A DNA stretch of 64,000 bases from Erythrobacteraceae bacterium CFH 75059 (GCA_004331795.1 SJSR01000001.1:186001-250000), one strand, 5' to 3'; positions 19,242 to 27,773 are shown, counted from the first letter of the stretch. The notes: generated from the letters alone by a model not told the origin. Translations and numbers: made by a program.

Positions 19242-20453
19242 ATGAGGGAGTGCAAAGGGGCGCTGGCCGCAGCGATCGCGACCATCGACGCCGCCGCGAT
19301 GCTGGACGAGACCTGCACGTGGGCGGCGATCAACACGGGGACAGGCAACCTCGCCGGGCTGGCACGGCAGGCGCAGGCGCTGGCGGACGCTTTCGCGGCG
19401 CTGCCGGGCGAGATCGCGCTTGTCGATCCCGCGCCGGTCACCGCCATCGACCCGTCCGGGCAGGACACCGTGCTGGACCATGGCCGCCATCTGGTGCTGA
19501 AGGTCCGGCCCGACGCGGGGCGCCGGATGCTGCTGGCCGGACACATGGACACCGTCTATCCCGCCGACCACCCCTTCCAGGCGACCCGGTGGCGGGACGA
19601 GCGGACGCTCAACGGTCCGGGTGTCGCAGACATGAAAGGGGGATTGAGCGTCCTGCTCCATGCCCTGCTCGCCTTCGAACGCACGACGGACGCAGTGCGG
19701 ATCGGCTACGACGTGCTGATCAACGCCGACGAGGAAACGGGTTCGCTGTCATCGGCGGGCCTCATCGCCGAACTGGCGCAGGGCAAGTGTGCCGCGCTCG
19801 TCTATGAGCCCAGCGCCCGTCCCGACGGCACGCTTGCACACCGGCGCGGCGGCAGCGGCAACTACAGCGTGGTGGTTGCGGGGCGTTCTGCCCATGCAGG
19901 CCGCAACCCGCAGGACGGACGCAACGCAGTGGTCGCAGCCGCGGACCTTGCCCTGCGCCTCAAGGCGCTGGACGACGACAGCCTGCGCGTCAATCCGGCC
20001 AAGATCGAGGGCGGCTCCGGCAACAATGTCGTGCCGGATCACGCGGTGCTGCGGTTCAACATCCGGCCGGCGGACGATCCTGCGGCCCGGCGTTTCCCCG
20101 CCGCCTTCAGGACGCTGGTGGAGGAGGTCGAGCGCACGCACGACGTCACCTGCCGCGTCCATGGCGGCGTGTCGCGCCCGCCCAAGCCGGTTGACGCGCG
20201 GGCGCAGGCGCTGTTCAATCTCGTGCGCGAATGCGGCCAGGCGCTCGGTCAGCCCATCGGGTGGCAGCCGAGCGGCGGCGTGTGCGATGGCAACAACATC
20301 GCCGCCTGCGGCGTCCCGGTGGTGGACACGATGGGAGTGCGCGGCGGCGCCATCCACAGCACGGACGAGTATCTCCTCACCGATTCCCTGGCGGAACGGG
20401 CCGCCCTGTCTGCGGCGGTGCTGCACCGGCTGGCCGGCGGAGATCTGCCATGA
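19242..20453 (+). CDS. M20 family metallohydrolase (CPG2-like), ast cluster
   Basis: A 403-residue zinc hydrolase of the M20/M28 amidohydrolase group. The metal-site motifs are LLAGHMDTVYP (first zinc His and the catalytic Asp), NGPGVADMKGG (bridging Asp), NADEETGS (general-base Glu and ligand Glu), and the C-terminal GAIHSTDEYL (His ligand). The middle domain has the RGGSGNYSVVVAGRSAHAG dimerisation region. It is immediately followed by astA, whose ATG overlaps its end. M20 enzymes include succinyl-diaminopimelate desuccinylase, so action on a succinylated ast intermediate is plausible but inferred. Confidence 0.85.
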   Translation: MRECKGALAAAIATIDAAAMLDETCTWAAINTGTGNLAGLARQAQALADAFAALPGEIALVDPAPVTAIDPSGQDTVLDHGRHLVLKVRPDAGRRMLLAGHMDTVYPADHPFQATRWRDERTLNGPGVADMKGGLSVLLHALLAFERTTDAVRIGYDVLINADEETGSLSSAGLIAELAQGKCAALVYEPSARPDGTLAHRRGGSGNYSVVVAGRSAHAGRNPQDGRNAVVAAADLALRLKALDDDSLRVNPAKIEGGSGNNVVPDHAVLRFNIRPADDPAARRFPAAFRTLVEEVERTHDVTCRVHGGVSRPPKPVDARAQALFNLVRECGQALGQPIGWQPSGGVCDGNNIAACGVPVVDTMGVRGGAIHSTDEYLLTDSLAERAALSAAVLHRLAGGDLP

Positions 20454-21466
20454 GCTACCGGATGCGTGCGGCCACGGTGGACGATCTCGACCATCTCTAC
20501 CAGATGGCCAAGCTGACCGGCGGCGGGTTCACGAACCTGCCTCCGGACCGCAAGGCGCTGGAGACGAAGCTGACCAACGCCGCGCACGCCTTTGCCGACC
20601 CCGAGGACGCGCCGCGTGACGAAACCTTTGTCCTCGTGCTGGAAAACACGCTGACGGGGGAGGTGCGAGGCACATGCCAGCTGTTCACCCAGGTGGGGCA
20701 GTGCTGGCCGTTCTACTCCTACCGGCTGAACACCATCAGCCAGCACAGCCGCGAGCTGAACCGCACCGTCAGGGCCGAGCTTCTCTTTCTGGTCACCGAT
20801 CTGGAAGGGTGCAGCGAGGTCGGCGGGCTGTTCCTGCATCCGGGTGAGAGGGCGGGCGGGCTGGGCCAGCTGCTGGCGCGCAGCCGCTACCTGTTCATCG
20901 CCATGCACCGTCCGCGTTTTGCGGCGCGGGTGCTGGCGGAGTTGCGCGGCATCATCGACGAACGTGGCGGTTCGCCGTTCTGGGATGGGGTTGCCGGGCG
21001 GTTCTTCGGCATGACCTTCCAGGAGGCCGACTACTTCAATGCCATTCACGGCAACCAGTTCATCGCCGACCTGATGCCCAAGCATCCGGTCTACACTGCC
21101 ATGCTTGCCGACAGCGCCCGCGAGGTCATCGGCCTCCCGCATCCCTCGGGCCGCGCGGCGATGCGGATGCTCGAACGCGAGGGGTTTCACTACGAAGGCT
21201 ATGTCGACATCTTCGATGGCGGCCCGACGATGCTGGCCCACACCGACAAGGTGCGCACCGTGAGCGAAGCGCGGAGCGCGACCGTTGCGGTCTGCGATCT
21301 GGAAGGCGGCGAGGAGGCGCTGCTGGCGAGCGGCCGGCTCGCCGCGTTCCGCGCCTGCTTCGGCCGCATTTTGCCGGCGGACGACGGCACCGTGTCGGTG
21401 TCGGCGGAAGCGGCTGCGTTGCTCGGCGTCGAGGCGGGCGACACGCTGTGGTTCGCCCCCCGATGA
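20450..21466 (+). CDS. astA: Arginine N-succinyltransferase
   Basis: First enzyme of the arginine succinyltransferase pathway: transfers succinate from succinyl-CoA to the alpha amine of arginine. The 338-residue protein has an N-terminal acetyltransferase-like fold with RAATVDDLDHLYQMAKLTG and the segment SEVGGLFLHPGERAGGLGQL, followed by the conserved PFWDGVAGRFFGMTFQEAD. Its ATG overlaps the M20 stop, and its own stop overlaps the start of astB (ATGA). Confidence 0.95.
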   Translation: MSYRMRAATVDDLDHLYQMAKLTGGGFTNLPPDRKALETKLTNAAHAFADPEDAPRDETFVLVLENTLTGEVRGTCQLFTQVGQCWPFYSYRLNTISQHSRELNRTVRAELLFLVTDLEGCSEVGGLFLHPGERAGGLGQLLARSRYLFIAMHRPRFAARVLAELRGIIDERGGSPFWDGVAGRFFGMTFQEADYFNAIHGNQFIADLMPKHPVYTAMLADSAREVIGLPHPSGRAAMRMLEREGFHYEGYVDIFDGGPTMLAHTDKVRTVSEARSATVAVCDLEGGEEALLASGRLAAFRACFGRILPADDGTVSVSAEAAALLGVEAGDTLWFAPR

Positions 21467-22716
21467 GCCTGCGCGAGATCAATTTCGACGGCCTCATCGG
21501 GCCGACGCACAATTACGCCGGCCTGAGCCTCGGCAACATCGCCAGCGACCGGCATCGCGGGCAGGTATCCCGTCCCCGTGCCGCCGCCCTTCAGGGGCTG
21601 GCGAAGATGCGGGCCAACATGGCGCTGGGCCTGTGCCAGGGCGTGCTGCTCCCCCTGCCCCGCCCCAACACGGCATTGCTGGACCGGCTGGGCTACGACC
21701 CGGGCGCCAGTCCGGCGCTGCTGGCTGCCGCGTGGTCGGCATCGGCGATGTGGGCGGCCAACGCCGCCACGGTCAGCCCGGCACCCGACACGCGCGACGG
21801 GCGCTGCCACCTGACACCAGCGAACCTGGTGACCATGGTGCACCGGGCGCAGGAATGGCCGGACACGCAGCGCCAGCTGCGCCTCGCTTTCGCGGACACC
21901 CGGCACTTCATGGTGCACGAGCCTGTTCCGCCCTCGTTCGGAGACGAAGGGGCTGCCAATCACATGCGGTTGTGCACCCGCCATGACGAACCCGGCGTCG
22001 AGGTGTTCGTCTACGGGCGCAGCGGCGGCCGCTTCCCCGCGCGCCAGCACGAGGAGGCGAGCCGCGCAGTGGCGCGCCTGCACGGACTTGATCCGGCGCG
22101 CTGCCTTTTTGTCGAACAGAACCCCGACGCGATCGCCGCCGGCGCGTTTCATAACGACGTGGTGGCAGTCGCCAACGAAAAGGTGCTGTTCACCCATGCC
22201 CGCGCCTTTGCCGACCAGCAGAGGGCATACGCTGCGATGCGGGCGGTGTTTCCCGACCTCGAGGTGGTTGAAGTGCCGGAGGAGGCTGTCAGCCTCGAGG
22301 AGGCCATCCGCACCTATCTGTTCAACGCGCAGCTCGTCACCCTGCCGAACGGCGGCGGCATGGCGCTGATCGTGCCGACGGAATGCCGCGACAGCCCGGC
22401 CGTCTCCTCGTGGTGCGAGCGGATGCTGGCCGGCAACGGCCCGATCAGGCGGGTGATCGCCGTCGATGTGCGTCAGTCGATGGCCAATGGCGGCGGACCG
22501 GCCTGCCTGCGGCTGAGGGTGGTGGCTGATCCGGCGACCGTCGATCCCCGTTTCCTGCTCGACAGCGACAAGGCGGACCGGCTCTCGGCGGTGATCGGCC
22601 GCGAATGGCCCGAGCAGATCGCGCCGCACGACCTCGGGAGCGACTGGCTGATCGCACAGGCGCGGCGCGCTTATCTGTCCGTTTTGGAGACACTTGGTCT
22701 CACCGAACTGGGTTAA
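21463..22716 (+). CDS. astB: N-succinylarginine dihydrolase
   Basis: Second enzyme of the arginine succinyltransferase pathway: releases two ammonia and CO2 from N2-succinylarginine, leaving succinylornithine. The 417-residue protein of the guanidino-group-modifying superfamily begins EINFDGLIGPTHNYAGLS. It has AANHMRL, the His-containing FHNDVVAVANEKVLFTH, and the C-terminal SMANGGGPACLRLRV with the nucleophilic Cys. The ATG at 21463 overlaps astA by four bases. AstC, AstD and a classical AstE are not in the window. Confidence 0.95.
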   Translation: MSLREINFDGLIGPTHNYAGLSLGNIASDRHRGQVSRPRAAALQGLAKMRANMALGLCQGVLLPLPRPNTALLDRLGYDPGASPALLAAAWSASAMWAANAATVSPAPDTRDGRCHLTPANLVTMVHRAQEWPDTQRQLRLAFADTRHFMVHEPVPPSFGDEGAANHMRLCTRHDEPGVEVFVYGRSGGRFPARQHEEASRAVARLHGLDPARCLFVEQNPDAIAAGAFHNDVVAVANEKVLFTHARAFADQQRAYAAMRAVFPDLEVVEVPEEAVSLEEAIRTYLFNAQLVTLPNGGGMALIVPTECRDSPAVSSWCERMLAGNGPIRRVIAVDVRQSMANGGGPACLRLRVVADPATVDPRFLLDSDKADRLSAVIGREWPEQIAPHDLGSDWLIAQARRAYLSVLETLGLTELG

Positions 22717-22790
22717 CGCGCTAGACACCCCCATAAGGCTGTTCCACCCTGGCAAGAGATGGGGCGGACGCGCGTACCGGAAGGACAAGC

Positions 22791-23075
22791 ATGCTGCGGA
22801 AGCTCGGAAGACTGTTCGTCATCAAGACGCGGCTGGAGGCGTTCCTGATCATCTACGCTCTCGGCCTGGGCGCCACGACGCGCGGCGCGCACTATCTCGA
22901 CACCTTCCCTGGCGTGGGCGGCTGGCTGCTGTTCGCCGCGTGCACGGGGTCGGTGTTCATGGCCGGCGCCAAGATCCTCGACTGCCTGCGCTATGAAAAG
23001 GCCGCGCGCGAAGCTGTCGGGGCCACCTCTCCCGAACGGCCGGCGCGCGAAGGCGCGGCCGAAGCGAGGCGCTGA
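22791..23075 (+). CDS. Small inner-membrane protein
   Basis: A 94-residue protein with two hydrophobic segments (about 15-30 and 42-60), a basic N-terminus and a charged C-terminal tail. It begins MLRKLGRLFVIKTRLEAFLI. An AAGGAC ribosome binding site precedes the ATG at 22791. I do not recognise a characterised family; proteins of this look are common hypotheticals in sphingomonads. It faces the tmRNA gene tail-to-tail. Confidence 0.65.
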   Translation: MLRKLGRLFVIKTRLEAFLIIYALGLGATTRGAHYLDTFPGVGGWLLFAACTGSVFMAGAKILDCLRYEKAAREAVGATSPERPAREGAAEARR

Positions 23076-23159
23076 ACGGCGCGCAGATCCGGCGCCGGCA
23101 AACGGTTGTGGCCAAACAGGGGTTGGGGGTTTCTGTTGCTACGCACCCCCGGGCGCCCG

Positions 23160-23496
23160 GTTTCCGATTCTGTTACCCGGTTCGGTCCGAACCGTGCTCG
23201 TAGCGTTGCAACTTCAGGCCGCGAAGGCCGTCACGTTACGCGGCGAGAGCAAGTGCTTCGTTGTCGTTGGCACTTGTGTGTGTCGAGCCTTTGACGGGTT
23301 ACTCAGCCCGGGCGAAAGCGATGTCTTTCAACACACGTCGATCCTGGTTCGGCCCCGTCAGCTGAACCGCGCGGCCGGCACGTCCTCGACGTCCGGCCGG
23401 AGCGGCGCAGGTGGTGGAGCCGCCGGGTACTGCCCCCGGGTCCGCTGTGTCTATTGCACACCACACTTTATCGCCATAGCCGGCGGCAAAGCCGGC
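23160..23496 (-). ncRNA. ssrA: Two-piece (circularly permuted) tmRNA
   Basis: Reading the minus strand, the acceptor piece comes first (about 23496-23412), with a GC hairpin, a T-arm-like CCCGGGGGCAGTACCCGG, and the 3' end CGGCTCCACCA. After a 55-base spacer (23411-23357) the coding piece begins GGGGCCG at 23356. These seven bases pair with CGGCTCC of the acceptor end, with one G-U. The coding piece contains the pseudoknot region, the tag reading frame (23271-23236), and a perfect 7-base-pair hairpin before its 3' end, which I place near 23160 by typical length. It rescues stalled ribosomes with SmpB. This permuted layout is characteristic of alphaproteobacteria. Confidence 0.93.
23236..23271 (-). 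other. tmRNA proteolysis tag reading frame
   Basis: The resume codon GCC at 23271 starts the frame that reads ANDNEALALAA and then TAA. The ALAA ending is the ClpXP/ClpAP recognition signal used by alphaproteobacterial tags. Its presence fixes the strand and identity of the RNA. Confidence 0.95.
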
Positions 23497-23503
23497 ACGG
23501 ACG

Positions 23504-23531
23504 AATATAGCGCGGCGGCCGTCATTGTGAA
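23504..23531 (-). promoter_or_regulatory. Promoter of ssrA
   Basis: On the minus strand TTCACA (23531-23526) and TATATT (23509-23504) are separated by 16 bases, with the expected start about 8 bases further, at the 5' end of the acceptor piece. The -35 element lies just past the mscL stop region. It is one of the better vegetative promoter matches in the window. Confidence 0.65.
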
Positions 23532-24004
23532 GGGGTCGACCCGGACCGCTGCAGTTCGGCGAGGATCTTCTTGAGCACGTCGAGCTGCGGGTCCGTCACC
23601 ACCTCCTCGTCGCGGGCGGTGTCGGTGCTTTCGGCCTGCTTGCGCTGCATCTCGTCGAGCACCCTGTTCACCCCCTTCAGCAGCAGGAACAGCGCCACGG
23701 CAAGGATCAGGAAATTCAGCACCTGGGTAAGGAAATCCCCGTAGCCGAGCATGGTCGCCCCGGCAGCGCGGAGCGCCGCGAAGTCACGCAGGGAACCGGT
23801 GTAGCCCGGCGGCACCGGCCCGAGAATAATGAACCAGTTGGTGAAGTCGACATCACCGAAGGCCCAGCTGATGAGCGGCATGAGGATGCTTTCCGTCAGC
23901 GAGGTGGTGATCCGGCCGAAGGCCGCGCCGATCAGCACCCCGACGGCAAGATCGAGGACATTGCCGCGGGCGATGAACTTCTTGAATTCGGACAGGATCG
24001 TCAT
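23522..24004 (-). CDS. mscL: Large-conductance mechanosensitive channel
   Basis: A 160-residue channel subunit (pentamer) that opens under hypo-osmotic stress. It has the conserved N-terminal helix EFKKFIARGNVLDLAVGVLIG leading into TM1 (shown in part: GNVLDLAVGVLIGAAFG), a periplasmic loop, and TM2 (about 80-100, FLTQVLNFLILAVALFLL). A charged cytoplasmic helix bundle at the C-terminus completes it. The ATG at 24004 follows GGGGAG; the frame is open further upstream, but the extension is spurious. Its stop is 26 bases from the ssrA 5' end, on the same strand. Confidence 0.95.
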   Translation of the reverse strand: MTILSEFKKFIARGNVLDLAVGVLIGAAFGRITTSLTESILMPLISWAFGDVDFTNWFIILGPVPPGYTGSLRDFAALRAAGATMLGYGDFLTQVLNFLILAVALFLLLKGVNRVLDEMQRKQAESTDTARDEEVVTDPQLDVLKKILAELQRSGSTPSQ

Positions 24005-24122
24005 TGGCTCCCCTTTCCCCGGCACGAGGGGCCGTTCCTGCGGACCAATGATCCGGCTTGAACGGCCCTGCTGCTGTGGTATGCCGATAGGACACATTGC
24101 AAGCGCAAGGAACCTGTCCGCG

Positions 24123-24803
24123 ATGAACCCCGCCGCCGCTCTCCGCTCCGCGATTGCCGCCTTCCTCGCCATGACCCTCACGGCCTGCGGGATCAACACC
24201 GTGCCCACCAAGGAGGAAGCCGCCAAGGCGCAGTGGGGCAATGTGGAAACAGCGCTGCAGCGGCGCGCCGACCTCATTCCCAACCTTGTCGCCGTCGTCG
24301 AGGCGGCGGCGGTCGCGGAACGCGACACGCTGCGCGCAGTGACGGAGGCGCGGGCGCGGGCCACGTCCATCAACATCACCACCGACGACCTGTCCAATCC
24401 GGAGGAGTTTCGCCGCTTCAACGAGGCGCAGAACCAGCTCACTCAGGCGCTGGGACAGCTGCGCACCGTCGTCGAGGCGTATCCCCAGCTCGCCAGCCAG
24501 CCGCGCTTCGCCGACCTGATGGTCGCGCTGGACGAGAGCAACAACCTCATCAACACCGAACGGGTGCGCTACAACGAGGCCGCCCGCGACTACAACACGA
24601 CCATCCGCACCTTTCCGGCGACCATCGCGGCCAACGTGATCTATGGCGCGCAGCCGCTGCAGTATTTCGAGGCCGCCGAAGGTGCGCAGGCGAACCCCAA
24701 CGTCAACTTCGGCAACATCACCGGCGGCGGCACGGCGGCACCCGGGCGCGCGGTCAACGACAATGCCGCGCCGCAGCCCGGACGGGCCACGGCGGCGAAC
24801 TGA
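24123..24803 (+). CDS. lemA: LemA family lipoprotein
   Basis: A 226-residue LemA protein. The N-terminus is a lipoprotein signal with lipobox LTAC (Cys22) instead of the plain anchor seen in some members. The helical LemA core follows (about 30-185), with WGNVETALQRRADLIPNLV and the conserved YNEAARDYNTTIRTFP. An Asn/Pro/Ala-rich tail ends the protein. LemA proteins commonly sit beside TPM-domain proteins, as here; their role is unknown, though envelope stress has been proposed. The divergent mscL shares a 118-base upstream region. Confidence 0.9.
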   Translation: MNPAAALRSAIAAFLAMTLTACGINTVPTKEEAAKAQWGNVETALQRRADLIPNLVAVVEAAAVAERDTLRAVTEARARATSINITTDDLSNPEEFRRFNEAQNQLTQALGQLRTVVEAYPQLASQPRFADLMVALDESNNLINTERVRYNEAARDYNTTIRTFPATIAANVIYGAQPLQYFEAAEGAQANPNVNFGNITGGGTAAPGRAVNDNAAPQPGRATAAN

Positions 24804-24808
24804 GCGGC

Positions 24809-25681
24809 TTGTTCGCATTCGTCAATCGCCGCGCGGGAGCATGGCTGCGCCTTTCGGCGCTCGCTCTCCTGGCGCTGCTCGGACTGCTGGCGGCCTCTGC
24901 CGCTGCTGCGCAGGGGTTCCCACCGCGTCCGGAGGGACCGGTATATGACGGCGCGAACATCCTGTCCGCCACCACGGAAGCTTCGCTCGACCAGCGGCTG
25001 CGGACCTACACCCGCGACACCGGCCGCGCGGTCATCGTCGCCACCGTGCCGAGCCTGAACGGCCAGCCGATCGACAGCTATGCCACGGCGCTGTTCGCCG
25101 ACTGGGGCATCGGCGGAGCGCAGCGGGATCAGGGTCTGCTGCTGCTCGTCGCCCCCAATGAACGCCGCGTGCGGATCGAGGTCGGCTATGGTCTGCATCC
25201 GTATTTCGGCGGGATCATGGCCGGGCGCGTCATCCGCGACGTCATCACGCCGCGCTTTCGCGACGGGGATTTTGATGGCGGCGTGGTCGCCGGCGTCGAT
25301 GCCATCCTCGAGCACCTCGCCCGCAGCCCGGCAGATGCGGCGGCCATAGCCGAGGCGGCGGAAGCGGCCGACGCGCAGGCGCGCCAGAGTGCCGGCTTTC
25401 CCATCGGGGCGGTGTTCTGGATCGCCTTCCTGTGGCTTTTTTTCGTCCTTCCGGCAATGAAGGGCGGGCGGCGGCGGCGCTACCGGCGCGGCGGAATGGG
25501 CGGACTGGCGCGCGACATCATCCTGTGGGAGGCCGGCAAGGCCATCGCGCGGGGCATGGACGGCGGCAGGGGCTGGGGCGGCGGTGGCGGTTTCGGCGGT
25601 GGTGGTTTCGGCGGTGGCGGCGGCTTCGGTGGCTTCGGCGGCGGCATGTCCGGCGGCGGCGGCGCGAGCGGAGGCTGGTAG
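24809..25681 (+). CDS. TPM-domain membrane protein (YgcG family)
   Basis: A 290-residue protein: signal peptide (to about residue 36), a periplasmic TPM domain (about 40-165, with GPVYDGANILSATTEASLD and RRVRIEVGYGLHPYFGG), a transmembrane helix near 205-225, then a basic segment and a Gly-rich tail ending SGGGGASGGW. No ATG precedes the signal peptide; the TTG at 24809, five bases after lemA, is the best start. TPM domains with Gly-rich tails beside LemA are a standard pair, and both proteins probably work at the inner membrane. Confidence 0.85.
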   Translation: MFAFVNRRAGAWLRLSALALLALLGLLAASAAAAQGFPPRPEGPVYDGANILSATTEASLDQRLRTYTRDTGRAVIVATVPSLNGQPIDSYATALFADWGIGGAQRDQGLLLLVAPNERRVRIEVGYGLHPYFGGIMAGRVIRDVITPRFRDGDFDGGVVAGVDAILEHLARSPADAAAIAEAAEAADAQARQSAGFPIGAVFWIAFLWLFFVLPAMKGGRRRRYRRGGMGGLARDIILWEAGKAIARGMDGGRGWGGGGGFGGGGFGGGGGFGGFGGGMSGGGGASGGW

Positions 25682-25685
25682 GCCG

Positions 25686-26360
25686 GTGCGACCCCTGTCC
25701 CCCGAGGAGCAGGCGCTCGTCACCCGGGCGGTGGAGAGCGCCGAAGCCCGCACAAGCGGCGAGATCGTGACCGTTCTGGCCGAACGGTCCGACGGCTACA
25801 GCGACGTGGTGCTCGTCGGCTGTGCGGCTATTGCCTTCACGGCGATGAGCGTCTTTGCCGCCATGCCGGCACCGTTCCTGGAATTGTGGGACCGGATTTT
25901 CGCGCAATGGGGTCATGTCTGGAGCATCGGGGAGATCGCCAGCATGACGATCGCGCTCGGTCTTTTCGCATTCCTGCTGGCGTGGCTGGTCCTGACCAAC
26001 GACGCACTCCGGTTCGCTCTCGTGCCCGGCCCGGTACGGACCCGCCGGGTTCATGACGCGGCCGTGCGCCACTTCAAGGTCGGCGCGGAACGGCGCACGC
26101 ACGGGCGCACCGGCGTGCTCCTGTACGTGTCGCTGCGCGAACATCGTGCCGAAATCTTTGCCGACGAGGCGATCGCGACCCGCGTGCCGGCCGACGTGTG
26201 GGGCGAGGCAATGGCCGACATGCTGGCGGAAATCCGCAACGGACGCATCGCCGAAGGTTTCGCCGCGGGCGTGCGCGACGTCGGCGAGGTGCTGGCGCAG
26301 CACTTCCCCAAGGCGGAGAACGACCGCAACGAGCTGCCCGACCGGCTGATCCAGCTGTGA
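25686..26360 (+). CDS. Second TPM-domain protein
   Basis: A 224-residue protein. A short N-terminal part (PLSPEEQALVTRAVESAEAR, TSGEIVTVLAERSDGYSD) starts a TPM domain that is interrupted by two hydrophobic helices (about 40-60 and 82-103). It then resumes with RTGVLLYVSLREHRAEIFAD and a C-terminal helical part. The GTG at 25686 starts four bases after the previous stop. It is the partner usually found in lemA-TPM-TPM triplets. Its stop overlaps the Nudix gene start. Confidence 0.8.
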   Translation: MRPLSPEEQALVTRAVESAEARTSGEIVTVLAERSDGYSDVVLVGCAAIAFTAMSVFAAMPAPFLELWDRIFAQWGHVWSIGEIASMTIALGLFAFLLAWLVLTNDALRFALVPGPVRTRRVHDAAVRHFKVGAERRTHGRTGVLLYVSLREHRAEIFADEAIATRVPADVWGEAMADMLAEIRNGRIAEGFAAGVRDVGEVLAQHFPKAENDRNELPDRLIQL

Positions 26361-26905
26361 GCGCGACCATTCCTGACGCCGACGCACCGGAGGAGATCGT
26401 CTGGCAGGGACGGTTCGTCACCGCGAAGCGGCGGGGTCGGTGGGAGTATGCCGGACGCGCGCGCGGGATCCAGGCGGCGGTCATCGTCGCGCTGGACGGC
26501 GAGCACGTCATCCTGGTCTCGCAATACCGGGTGCCGCTCGGCCGCATGTCGCTGGAACTGCCTGCGGGACTCGTCGGCGACGAGGAAGGGCAGGAAAGCG
26601 AAAGCATCATCGACGCCGCCCGCCGGGAACTCGAGGAGGAAACCGGCTACCGCGCCGGGCGCATGGAGGTGGTGATGACGCTCTACGCCTCGCCGGGTCT
26701 GCTCAGCGAGAGTTTCACGCTCCTGCGCGCCACCGAACTCCAGCGCGTCGGCGAAGGCGGCGGCTTGCCCGGAGAGAACATCACCGTTCACCGCGTGCCG
26801 CTGGACGGCCTGCGGGCGGAGGTGGACGCATGGCGGCGCGAAGGCGGTGCGGTCGACGTGAAGGTCGCGCTTCTCCTTGGCCGCGATCTGTTGCAGGAGA
26901 CCTGA
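26357..26905 (+). CDS. Nudix hydrolase (ADP-ribose pyrophosphatase-like)
   Basis: A 182-residue Nudix protein. The box reads ELPAGLVGDEEGQ followed by IIDAARRELEEETGY, so the REL-EE-TG core is intact, but the first glycine is displaced by two residues compared with the standard spacing. The overall plan (WQGRFVTAKRRGRWEY, then GIQAAVIVALDGEHVILVSQ) fits ADP-sugar pyrophosphatases. The GTG at 26357 overlaps the preceding stop by four bases. The substrate cannot be fixed from sequence. Confidence 0.85.
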   Translation: MSATIPDADAPEEIVWQGRFVTAKRRGRWEYAGRARGIQAAVIVALDGEHVILVSQYRVPLGRMSLELPAGLVGDEEGQESESIIDAARRELEEETGYRAGRMEVVMTLYASPGLLSESFTLLRATELQRVGEGGGLPGENITVHRVPLDGLRAEVDAWRREGGAVDVKVALLLGRDLLQET

Positions 26906-26908
26906 GCG

Positions 26909-27691
26909 ATGACCGGACGCGTGGCAGGCAAGAAGGCGCTGGTGACGGGCGCGGCGCAGGGTTTGGGGGCGGCACAGGCGCGGATGCTGGCGCGCGAGGG
27001 TGCCCGCGTGCTGCTGACCGATCTGAACGAGGACGGCGCCCGGCAGGTGGCCGACAGCATCAACACGCAATGCGGCGCCACCGTGGCATTCGCGCTGCAT
27101 CATGACGTCACCAGCGAGGCAGACTGGGCGCGGGCCATCGAAACGGCGCGGGACCGGCTCGGCGGCTTGTCGGTGCTGGTCAACAATGCCGGCATCGGCG
27201 CCGGCGGCAACATCGAGGAGTGCAGCTTTGCCGACTGGAAGCGCAGTTTCGCGGTGAATGTGGACAGCGCCTTCATCGGCATCCAGCACGCCCTGCCGCT
27301 CATGAAGGACAATCAGCCCGGGTCCATCATCAACATCTCCTCGATCGCGGGGCTCATCGCCAGCGACACCATGCCGGCCTACAATGCGTCAAAGGCGGCG
27401 ATCTGGATGCTGACCAAGTCGGTCGCGCTCCACTGCGCCAAGCAGGGCTGGACGATCCGGTGCAACTCGGTTCATCCCACCTTCGTCGACACGCCGATCC
27501 TCGACGGGATCAGCCGCCGCGCGGGGCTGGAGCACGACGTCGTGCTGGGCAAGCTCGCGCGCCAGATCCCGCTGAAACGGGTCGGGCACCCTGACGAGAT
27601 CGCCAGCGGGGTCCTGTTCCTCGCGAGCGACGAAAGCAGCTTCATGACCGGGGCCGAGCTGAAGCTCGATGGCGGCATTTCCGCCATGTGA
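26909..27691 (+). CDS. Short-chain dehydrogenase/reductase
   Basis: A 260-residue classical SDR: the NAD(P) loop TGAAQGLGAAQ, then NNAG, a catalytic Ser in NISSIAGLI, and YNASK with catalytic Tyr and Lys. The Asp ending strand 2 (LLTDLNEDG) favours NAD(H). Sequence flavour (SINTQCGATVAFALHHDVTS) is close to enzymes annotated as 3-beta/17-beta hydroxysteroid or cyclohexanol-type dehydrogenases, but the substrate is undefined. It follows the Nudix gene after three bases, so it is probably in the same transcript. Confidence 0.88.
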   Translation: MTGRVAGKKALVTGAAQGLGAAQARMLAREGARVLLTDLNEDGARQVADSINTQCGATVAFALHHDVTSEADWARAIETARDRLGGLSVLVNNAGIGAGGNIEECSFADWKRSFAVNVDSAFIGIQHALPLMKDNQPGSIINISSIAGLIASDTMPAYNASKAAIWMLTKSVALHCAKQGWTIRCNSVHPTFVDTPILDGISRRAGLEHDVVLGKLARQIPLKRVGHPDEIASGVLFLASDESSFMTGAELKLDGGISAM

Positions 27692-27773
27692 CCGAAGCGC
27701 GGGAGGTCGGCGCGCCTCGACGGGGAGCCGGATCCGGGCACGGGATCACGACTCCCCCCAAAGGGGTGCAGCC

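Noticed and set aside
23076-23574. Open frames on the plus strand through the tmRNA gene
   Set aside because: The stretch is fully explained by the two-piece tmRNA on the minus strand; the frames have no ribosome binding site or coding character.
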